A stretch of DNA of 64,000 bases from contig JABYQR010000142.1 in assembly GCA_022592445.1 (NCBI GenBank), positions 40,432 through 104,431 of the forward strand. The letters run 5' to 3'. Within the stretch, counting starts at the first letter, position 1; the number at the start of each line of letters is the position of its first letter. This document shows positions 56,521 through 64,000 of this stretch, piece after piece. The DNA is from Cytidiella melzeri. Lineage: Eukaryota; Basidiomycota; Agaricomycetes; Polyporales; Irpicaceae. Both the position numbers and the translations under genes were made by a program. The notes under the pieces were generated by a model. The model did not search any database and was not told the origin of the DNA. It was given only the letters and a program-made list of their open reading frames with translations.

Positions 56521-57566
56521 GTAGCTAGCGCAAGTATGTGCATAGGCGGGGGGATGATGCCGACGAGGGCGGAGTAGAAAATGTGTTGAGGGAATTCAAT
56601 CCCCTTGGAAAGAATCTTTGAGTAAAGATTGTGCGCGTCGTCGAGTAGTTTGTCCATTTCGTGGACAGGACGGCGGAGGGAGAAGAGTTGGAAAATTTTG
56701 TTTGCGTCCAACATAGTAGAAGCCGGCTCGAAACGTTCGGAGAGTTTCTCCATGAGTCTGTGGGGCGCAGTCTCGTTGAGATAGTTCGCCATCACAGAGT
56801 CTGCGATGTGTCCAGCCAGAACGTTGAAGACGGCCCGTTGGACCTCTTGAGGGATAGTTAGACCACCCCTGTAGCTGTAGAAGTCGACGATGGCCGACAT
56901 CGCAGTATCGACGCGGAATTTCCACATCGGCCAGGTATCGGGACCTGTGAGTTTGCCAACGTCTGCGAAGGCTTTGTGGACGTCGCTAAGCGACATAGTA
57001 TACTCCACATTGTGCTTTGGAGGCACGGAAAGGAGGGACGACACCGCTCGCGCGGAGTCAGTGGGGCCAGATGGCGAGGGGGACGGCGCACGATAGGCTC
57101 TAGGCAGTTTGCTCCTTCGCCTTTTGTGCGCCTTGTCGTCGTCCATAGGATTGTCACTATTGTCTGACAATGGCTTAGTGGGGTGACGACGGGCGAAGTC
57201 GTCGCGGAGTGTGTCGAATGGAGTGCAACGGCGATCTGAGGGGGGTGCTGATACTCGATGTGATGCTGTGATTCGGGCAGTTGGATGGTCGACGATGGCA
57301 GAGGTAGTAGGGACGTTTGGGGCGTGGTCAGAAGGTGCAGCAGAAGGTGCAGGACCTGGAGTACCAGCGCGAGAAGCGGAAGACATTGTATGTTGTTGAG
57401 GAGGAGTAGGAGTAGGAGCAGGAGGAGGAGTTGGAGTAGGAGTGAAGACAGGTGTACGTCTCCTGCGTGTGGTACGAGGGATAGTGCCTCGAAGAAAATT
57501 GGTTTGGTGTTGTTCGCGCGTAGAACGACGAGGTTGAGGCTGATCAGTGGGATCAGAGCTCATCAA
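56457..57566 (-). CDS. Copia Gag
   Basis: Frame from 57566 with a long Pro/Thr/Arg-rich disordered N terminus, then a UBN2/copia-type capsid region: LTGPDTWPMWKFRVDTAM, RAVFNVLAGHIADSVMANYL, RLMEKLSERFEPAS and KLLDDAHNLYSKILSKGIEF. At a run of six G on the plus strand (56548-56553) the family-like reading (AYAHTCASYEAGV) jumps to the frame of the downstream polyprotein, so Gag's last ~30 residues in this frame are probably not native. Confidence 0.82.
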   Translation of the reverse strand: MMSSDPTDQPQPRRSTREQHQTNFLRGTIPRTTRRRRTPVFTPTPTPPPAPTPTPPQQHTMSSASRAGTPGPAPSAAPSDHAPNVPTTSAIVDHPTARITASHRVSAPPSDRRCTPFDTLRDDFARRHPTKPLSDNSDNPMDDDKAHKRRRSKLPRAYRAPSPSPSGPTDSARAVSSLLSVPPKHNVEYTMSLSDVHKAFADVGKLTGPDTWPMWKFRVDTAMSAIVDFYSYRGGLTIPQEVQRAVFNVLAGHIADSVMANYLNETAPHRLMEKLSERFEPASTMLDANKIFQLFSLRRPVHEMDKLLDDAHNLYSKILSKGIEFPQHIFYSALVGIIPPPMHILALATRLVCVPVLLRARSTTTIPSL

Positions 57567-57616
57567 CTGGTGGGCAGTGAGTGCAGAGAGTAGTATGAGT
57601 TAGGTAAAGAGCTTAT

Positions 57617-57631
57617 CCGGGGCTCATAACC
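57617..57631 (-). other. Primer-binding site (initiator tRNA-Met half)
   Basis: Directly inside the 5' LTR, minus strand GGTTATGAGCCCCGG, complementary to the CUCAUAA anticodon-loop region of initiator tRNA-Met. This is the half-tRNA priming mode known for copia-type elements. Confidence 0.8.
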
Positions 57632-57801
57632 TGTTAAAAGGCTATGCAAGTAGAGGAAAGCGTTGAGAGAGCAAGATTGAGAGGGATCACACAGTGGGAG
57701 TTGGGGATCAAAAGTGCGTATCGTTGCATTGATCAGAGTAAGTCATATATACGGTAACTACGGCGCTCGTACGTTAGGCGTCTAATTAATATAGTTGAAC
57801 A
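57632..57801 (-). repeat. 5' LTR of the copia element
   Basis: 170 bp, TGTTAA..TTGAACA on the plus strand, followed by the duplicated GGGGA. Matches 50777-50946 except for one base. Confidence 0.93.
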
Positions 57802-57806
57802 GGGGA

Positions 57807-59066
57807 GTTGGATACATAATGGCAAGTCCTAATGATGATGGGCCGGGTTCAGGATCAGGGTCAGAATTGGAATGATACAAGCATGGCCTTATGCATCATG
57901 GTGAGTGTCCTACAACATGACGCTCGGCCATCTCGGTTGAGAAGGTATTGATTTGTTCTTACTGCCTTCAATGATTTCACTCTACATTTCCCGCCTGTAT
58001 CCGTTTCTCCTTTATATGTCATCCATCTGTTCCATTCTTTCTATTTCTATGTTTGTGTGTCCGCCCCCACTTCATATCCGCATACCCACACCACCACCTA
58101 CATTCTTAACTCCTTCTCGCGCTCTGTATTAGTAGTTTCCGCATTCACTGGTTATGTATGAAAACTACATGTAATTAACAACTTTAATGCATTCTCATCA
58201 CTCGCTCTCACTCCTTCGTGTTCGCTCGCACACCTGCTCAAACAACAGTGAGGTGAGCCGGAATGGCAGTGCTGTTGTAAATCAAAAGTGTTTGTACTGA
58301 GTTGGGGATGGATGAATTGGCCTATTAAATGGATTGGATCGGACCAGTTGATTGGATTGGATTGGAAACTGGTAATTGGATCAGAATAGGTGGATTGTAT
58401 TTGCAGACCAGATCATAACACAAGGAGCGAGATGTTGAAGAAGTTTGCTGTAAACAGAGTCAAGACAAAAGGACAACCAACATACTAAGTATGTACCACA
58501 GGTGTAATCCTTAATTGAAATGATTGTGTCAGCCGCACAAGCTTGAATGCCACATTAGGCACTAGGTTGAAGGAGCAATGCGCATGATCAGTAAAGCCAA
58601 AAGAAAAACAGACATGGCCACAGCATACCAAACAATTGCTGTACCCAAATATGATCAAGAGTGTTGTGAAAAGTGGAACTGCAATCCAACAGACAACCCA
58701 AATTGACAACAGCACCACTAACCATGCACCAATCTAGTCTTGGTCCCAGACGTCTAGGCAGACTTTCCTAACAAGGCAGGAGACAGCAAGACACGAGACA
58801 AGGAAAGAAGCCTAGACGTCTGGTGTATTTGGGCGGGCGCTCGTAGGTCACTCCCCCATCAAAGAATTTTCTACGTCACGATGAGATATCTAGCGAGACA
58901 CCCAATCTAATCTGTGTGCGTCTGCTGCAAGTGGTCTGTGGTCGCGTCACGTCGACATATGTTTCCTTGTCCCCTCTCATGTCCCCCTCGCATATAGCCA
59001 CTATAAACTTCATAATACATATCCTAAGCACTCAATACAATATTCAGTCACTTTATACTTCCAAAA
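57807..59066. other. Intergenic, with TTGGAT-rich tract
   Basis: No gene. A degenerate ATTGG/TTGGAT tract lies at 58316-58395. The inverted repeat at 58746-58823 is listed separately. The last 150 bp are presumably promoter and 5' UTR of the helicase fragment. Confidence 0.45.
58746..58823. repeat. Perfect 14-bp inverted repeat around a 50-nt loop
   Basis: CCAGACGTCTAGGC at 58746-58759 and its exact reverse complement at 58810-58823. Each arm itself contains the palindrome AGACGTCT. It could form a hairpin, be the ends of a very small element, or bind a dimeric factor. Confidence 0.6.
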
Positions 59067-59720
59067 ATGCCCCACAAATCGACCAAACCGCCCCAGAAGA
59101 AAAAGAAGTCTATTAATAAGAGTAATACGCAGAAGAACAAGGCTCCCGCTCGTCCCCCTCCGCATCCGACACGTAATAAGCCATCCCCAGATGAGCGTGA
59201 TGCTGCAGTCATTGCTCGTGTTCAGCCGCTTGCACCGGAGACTCCCCTGCATGCAGAATCTTACCGGATCCTTCAGCAAGCCCGGGAGGTAGCTAGAAAG
59301 AACAAAGACCGGCAATACTCATGGGCAAAGACTTGCCAGTTCATGCAGGACGAAATAAAAGCACGTACCCATGGGAAGATTCTCCAATATTATCAGGGAG
59401 ATGTCAGGGAGGCTTTTGCTCTGGGGTTGGATTCGGCTCTGGTGTCTGCTACTGGCTCCGGCAAAACTATGGCCTTTGCCGCTGCATTGGCAGCAGATGA
59501 GACCAGGAGATCAAAGATCTTGATCCTATCTCCACTTAACGAGCTCGAGAAAGATCAGGTAAGTCTCCCTGATGGGTGACATTTGTGTGAGACACACGTC
59601 AATGAGGATTGGTGCACTTACTGTACCTGATAGGCTGCGCGTTTCAAAGGTTTTGCGGTCAGGCTCATGCTACTTAAGTGGGAGAAACAGCAAAGTTACT
59701 ATTGTAAACCTTCAAGGTAG
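59067..59720 (+). pseudogene. Truncated RecQ-like DEAD-box helicase
   Basis: Start MPHKSTKPPQKKKKSIN, with a very basic N terminus. Then a helicase motif I SALVSATGSGKTMAF (Walker A) at about residue 135 and motif Ia KILILSPLNELEKDQ. An intron (59559-59633, GTAAGT..GATAG) leads to AARFKGFAV, as in RecQ-type helicases of mushrooms. The frame then leaves the family and stops at 59718-59720. Motifs II to VI (DEAH and onward), the zinc domain and HRDC are missing. The gene is cut off upstream of a gypsy LTR, so insertion or deletion probably removed the rest. A product would bind no DNA productively. Confidence 0.7.
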
Positions 59721-60360
59721 ATACATGATTGAGGCGGAAGTGCAGAAATTGTATGGGGAGGAAAAACATCGGCACAATGGGGAGAGGACAGGTGAATGAA
59801 GCTCAGAATGAGTGAATGAGCAAAGGGGGAATTGGCGGAGGGCGAGGTGAGTTAAGACTCTTAAGAGCAAGATGTGTGCGGCGAGGTCCTGCGCTTGCAG
59901 TGCAGCTGACATCCTGTGCCTCAGGCAATGAATAGGTTAGAGGAACGAAGTCTGCTGCGCGGATGTTTGAGAAGACGATGCATGTTGCGTTGAGTGTGGC
60001 CCGTGAGCGCTGTGCAAGCTGAGCCGGTAAAAAGGCTGGGGGAAAAGGGCCGTAGACGTCATGGTGGTGGTGATCGTGCACGAGGAGGTCGTATAGCTCA
60101 TCACTAGCAGAAGCTCTGCCGGCGAGAGTGTGAAGGGTGGTGGCACAGAGAAAAAAGTTTGCTGGCTGTCGAGCAACTCAGCGCAGCAGATGCTCTGCTA
60201 GCTGTCAAGAGTACAACCAAACTCTGTGAAGAGCGAGGAAGTGACGATAGGGGGAGAGGAACGACGAGCGAACTTGCGTGGACGATGACGACAAGGGAAA
60301 AGATGATGATAAGGAGTGAAGACCCAACAACGAGGGATCAGCCAACAATGAGCTAAAGAC
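59721..60360. other. Region between helicase fragment and gypsy LTR, boundary unresolved
   Basis: Part of this may still be LTR (R/U5), part former helicase flank. Minus-strand frames at 59803-60176 have no known domain. Confidence 0.35.
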
Positions 60361-60700
60361 CAGGATATATTAGCACAGTGGTGAGACTAGTACAAGGTGA
60401 ACGTCACCTGAAAACCAGGAGGTAGAATCTGAGGTCTTTAGGGAGCTACAGGGTGGGTTTATATACATCTCAGACAAGGACCCCTGGTACCGGGTCTGTA
60501 CTCCTAACACTGCCGTGGGAACGTATGGTGTGCTATGGTGCGATGTTCTACAATGTTCCACAATGTTCCACCACCTTCTATGATCATGTGACCAGTCTGT
60601 CACATGCACTTGATCACATGCAGTAGCCATGTACTATCGATAAGATAAGATAAAGAAATTAAAAGGAAAAGAAAGGGAAAAAGTGTGCATGTTTGTGACA
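60361..60700 (-). repeat. 3' LTR (at least part) of the gypsy element
   Basis: The LTR starts on the minus strand at 60700 with TGTCACAAAC, right after the polypurine tract AGGAGGGGGGTAA (60713-60701). A TATA-like TGTATATAAACC lies at about 60468-60456 (minus). The outer end cannot be placed because the 5' LTR lies beyond the window. Confidence 0.6.
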
Positions 60701-60711
60701 TTACCCCCCTC

Positions 60712-63700
60712 CTAAAGGCCTTTTCTCCGGAAGGCAGGAGTTGAGTCTTTTCCGTCTTCCCACAAGGATACGCGTCGTAGAGTTTCTGAAGGTAGCTTCT
60801 CAAAATTCTCATTAATTGGTCGGAAATTCATTGCCAAGAATAGAGATGCAGCGATTGGTCGTGGAGCTCCTGGGTGTCGTCTGTGGAAATCCTTTACGGC
60901 TTCATCGGCATGAGTGACGTTGGTGGCTGGTTCCCAGGAATTTTCTGATTCTGGGTATCCTTTCCACTTAACACGGTACTGAAACTCCTTCTTTCACCCG
61001 AAGATCCTTGAATCAAGAATCTGTTCTACCTCGTACTCCTCTTCTTCGTCTACCACAATCGGCTCAGGTTCAGGAAATTCCCGGTTAGGGACCAAACTTG
61101 CTGTCTTGGCTGGTCGCAACCTATCCACATGGAACACCGGGTGACGCTTGTCCCGAATGGTAAGTTTAACCCGGTAATTCAAATCCCCAATCTTTTCTAA
61201 GATCTCATAGGGACTATCTCGTTTTGGTGCTAGCTTTGCCACCAGCTGTTCCTTGGGATGTTTTTCACGTTCCACGTAAACTTTGTCACCAACTTTAAAC
61301 TGCGGAGCTTTTGCAACTCCATGATTGTAGAACCGTTTCATGCGTTCTGCCGTAAGTTGTAGCGCAGCTTTAGCATCTTCTTGGGCTTCTCGTAATGCTC
61401 GAAGACGTCCATCTGCTGCGGGAACATTGGACACTGGGTTCAAAGGCACCTGGAATTCCGGTAAATACCCATAGATCAGTTCGAAGGGAGCCTTCCCGGT
61501 GGACGAGTGTACTCGGCTATTGAGCGCAAACTCCGCAATCGGTAACCAATCTACCCAGTCATCCTGTCTGAAGGAGCAGAACACTCGGAGATACTGTTCT
61601 ATCTCTTGGTTCATACGTTCTGTTTTGCCGTCTGTCTGAGGGTGATACGCGGTGGACATGGACGACTTTACTCCGAGTGCATTGTAGATAGCACGAAGGA
61701 ACTTGGACGCGAACACTGATCCACGGTCTGAGATCATCTGTCGAGGTACACCATGGAGTTGAAACACGTTTGCAATATAATCCTGCACGTGTTCAGGGGT
61801 TTTCATGCTTTCCCGTAATGGGTAACAGTGCACCTGCGTGGTTGTTCGATCAACTACAACCGTGATGGAATCGTATCCTTTACATGGCGGCAGCTTGACA
61901 ATAAAGTCTGTGGTGACGCTTTCCCATGGAGCATTGGGCGGCTCTAGTGGATTGAGTGGACCGCGTGGTGGAGCGGGGTATGTCTTTGTTCTTTGACAGG
62001 TGTCACATGTGTCTACATAGTCATTGACAAAGCGTGTCATGCTGGGCCACCAGTAGTTCCGAGATAGCAGTTCCAGTGTCTTGTACCTGCCTGAATGTCC
62101 GGCGGCGGGTAAGTCATGATGTCTCCAAACCAGTTCCTTTCGGATTTTGTCATCTTTAGGGACATAAACTTTTCCCCGGAACAATAACAGCCCATTCTCC
62201 ACGTTCCACTCTTCGAGTCCCCGACTAAGAAGACGAGGTCCGAGTTTCTTGACTTTGGCAAGTGCTTCTGCCACTTCAGTCTCTCGCAGAGAACATTCAC
62301 GGATACGTTTTAACAGGTCTCTGTCTGGTTGTACGCTAGCTTGCCCCCGTTGAGAAGCAGCGGCTCGGAAGATCTCTGGTCCTAGGACTATTCGTGATAG
62401 ATTATCTTCTTCGTCCTTGACCTCGTGTTGGCCTAGCCTGGACATAGAATCCGACTTTCCCATTGATTTTCCGGGCTTCGGAATGATTTCAAAGTTAAAA
62501 CGTGAGAGGAACAACGACCAACGTGCTTGACGGCGTGTCAAGCTACGAGCTGTCTTCCAGTACTCGAGGTTCTTGTGGTCAGAGAAGATAGGGAATTTCT
62601 CTGGTAGCCCTTCCAAGTAATGACGCCAGTCTTCAAGGGCTCGTACAATTGCCATGAGTTCTCGGTCGTAGATCTCATAGTTCTGTTCAGTCTCAGTCAT
62701 GCCTTCAGACCGATAGGCTACTGGATGCCACGTGCCATCTTTGGCTTGTTGTTCCAATACCCCTCCCATTGCATACCCGGATGCATCCGTTTCCAAACGT
62801 GTGGGTCTATCAAAACTCCACATTGCCAACACCGGCGCTTCCACAAATCGTCGGTTGAGTTCATCAAACGCCGACTGTTCTTCAGGGCCCCATTTCCAAG
62901 AAACCTTGCTCGTGAGACGGTCTAAGGGCTTACATATTTTTCCAAAGTCTTTGATGAATCTCCGGTGGAAGTTTGCAAACCCACGGAATCGGCGAATATC
63001 AGAGACATTCTGCGGTACAGGCCACTCAGCCACTGCCTTTACTTTGACAGGGTCCATGCGTAACTGATTGTGACCAATGATAACACCAAGATATTCTGTC
63101 TCTGAACGCTCAAATTTGCATTTCTCCAGTTTAAGAAACAGATCATGTTGTCTGAGCCGTCTCAGAACTTCATGTACCACCTCGCGGTGCTCGGAGATCT
63201 CCTTGGAATAGATGAGGATATCATCTAGGTAGACGGTGACCTTGCCTTCAGCAATAAGATCAGCAAAGATGTCGTTCATCATGTTCTGGAATGTGGCCGG
63301 GGAATTGGTAAGACCAAAGAACATGACCGTAGGTTCAAACAGTCCTCGGTTGGTGACAAATGCAGCTTTGTGTTCATTGCCTTCCTTGATGCGGACGTTA
63401 TTGTACCCCCATCTGACGTCCAGCTTAGTGAAGAACTTAGCACCGCGCAATCTATCCATGAGTTCGGAGATTAACGGCAGTGGATACCTGTTTTTGATAG
63501 TGACTTCGTTCAACTTCCGGTAATCCTGCACTGGGCGTAACTTTCCATCCTTTTTCTTGACAAAGAAGAAGGGTGACGCCATTGGGGATTTCGACGGTCG
63601 AATGTACCCTTTCTCTAGGTTCTCTCGGATAAACTTATCAAGCTCTTCTTGCTCAGGGTGTGACAGCGGGTAAACCTTTGCATGGAATCCTTTTGCCTCC

Positions 63701-64000
63701 GGAACTAACTCAATTGCATGGTCGTACGACTTGTGTTCTGGAAGTCGTTGAGATTCCGTTTCAGAGAAAATGTGAGCATGTTGACGATATTGTTCAGGTA
63801 CCATCTCCTCAAAGGTTTTGACTGGTTTAACCCGGTTCTCGACCTCAGCTAGTTCACTAGAGTATGTGTATCCCGCTAGAGTGAACAGGCGTTCGCCTTC
63901 CTGTACCATAGGTGTCGGACGTGTACGTACAATGCGTCGGGGGAGTTCCTTTTCCCACCGAGCTGAGTAGTGGCCTGTGCCTGTAACTTTCGGCAATTCG
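60712..64000 (-). pseudogene. Ty3/gypsy chromovirus polyprotein, 3' two thirds, with premature TGA
   Basis: Runs in from the right edge. Reverse transcriptase: QDYRKLNEVTIKNRYPLP, KLDVRWGYNNVRI, catalytic YLDDILIYS. RNase H: LETDASGYAMGGVL, ELMAIVRALEDWRHYLEG. Integrase: zinc region HHDLPAAGHSGRYKT..CDTCQR, then DDE residues in TTDFIVKLP, MISDRGSVF and GKTERMNQEIEQYL, then the GPY/F-like PVFHVDRLRP. A TGA at 60996-60994 stops the frame after DSRIFG. The same frame then continues KKEFQYRVKWKGYPESENSW, a chromodomain, to a TAG at 60714-60712. RT before integrase plus a chromodomain defines a chromovirus. Apart from this stop, the visible pol is intact over 1000 codons. Confidence 0.92.

Larger units (their letters stand above)
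50777..57801 (-). mobile_element. Ty1/copia LTR retrotransposon, full length but inactivated
   Basis: 7,025 bp between matching 170 bp LTRs and bounded by a perfect 5-bp duplication GGGGA (50772-50776, 57802-57806). Without the nested 1.85 kb insertion it is about 5.2 kb, a usual copia length. Order on the minus strand: 5' LTR, primer site complementary to the anticodon-loop half of initiator tRNA-Met, Gag, zinc knuckle, protease, integrase, reverse transcriptase, RNase H, polypurine tract GAAGGGGAG (50955-50947), 3' LTR. Integrase before reverse transcriptase defines copia. Lesions: frameshift at a six-G run (56548-56553), TGA at 54927-54925, the nested insertion at 52172-54022, TAA at 51764-51762, a frameshift near 51045 and a changed catalytic motif. 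Confidence 0.93.

Noticed and set aside
48316..57801. The gag-only element and the copia as one composite transposon
   Set aside because: They have different LTRs, separate target duplications and 400 bp of unrelated DNA between them.
1..64000. Secondary-metabolite or mating-type gene cluster around the homeodomain gene
   Set aside because: No paired HD1/HD2 genes, MIP, pheromone receptor, PKS, NRPS or terpene synthase is present.

Overview
This window is nuclear DNA of a filamentous basidiomycete, most likely an Agaricomycete. Genes are split by many short introns (about 47-75 nt). The gene set fits: a fungal homeodomain regulator, MON2, NUP107, a GT15 mannosyltransferase, an HSPA12-type Hsp70 relative. 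Mobile DNA is Ty1/copia, Ty3/gypsy chromovirus, hAT and Tourist-like MITE. There are no bacterial operons, CRISPR arrays, rRNA genes or intact tRNA genes. Splice structures below were read by eye; where a full exon list is given the exon sum is a multiple of three and the junction protein matches the family.

Layout. 1-1.9 kb: 5' part of a NUP107/NUP84 nucleoporin gene (-), running off the left edge. 2.1-7.1 kb: repeat-rich block with a dead hAT transposase, a duplicated ~180 bp segment and AT-rich TTAATG/TATTGG tracts at both ends. 7.3-13.6 kb: a complete 16-exon MON2 gene (+), including a GC-AG intron. 13.6-18.5 kb: gene-poor, with a tRNA-derived SINE-like sequence, a transposon-protein fragment and a 160 bp MITE flanked by TTA. 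18.5-24.7 kb: homeodomain factor (+) with a 12-nt microexon, a Topors-like RING E3 candidate (-) and, divergently, an MDP-1 phosphatase (+). 25.5-28.6 kb: a tiny Hva1/TUDOR protein (-), an unrecognised protein (-) and an RRP17/NOL12-like gene (+) broken by an 8-bp tandem duplication. 29.6-42.8 kb: xylulokinase-like FGGY protein (+), acetamidase/formamidase (-), Hsp70-like ATPase (-), a coiled-coil protein (+) and a GT15 mannosyltransferase (-) with a 10-nt microexon. 42.8-45.6 kb: no convincing gene. 45.6-47.5 kb: a GIT1/phosphate-type MFS transporter (+).

48.3-64 kb is a retrotransposon cluster, all main elements on the minus strand. It holds a compact 2.06 kb gag-only LTR element (TR-GAG-like) with nearly identical 235 bp LTRs. 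Next is a full-length copia element (170 bp LTRs, 5-bp GGGGA target duplication, tRNA-iMet-half primer site) that is inactivated several times and carries a nested 1.85 kb solo-LTR-like insertion in its reverse transcriptase. Then come a truncated RecQ-like helicase fragment and the 3' two thirds of a gypsy chromovirus whose chromodomain is cut off by a TGA.

The host genes do not form a pathway cluster; they are ordinary housekeeping, transport and regulatory genes. The most interesting signal is the gag-only element next to a defective copia whose LTRs are still nearly identical: both look like elements moved by proteins made elsewhere.
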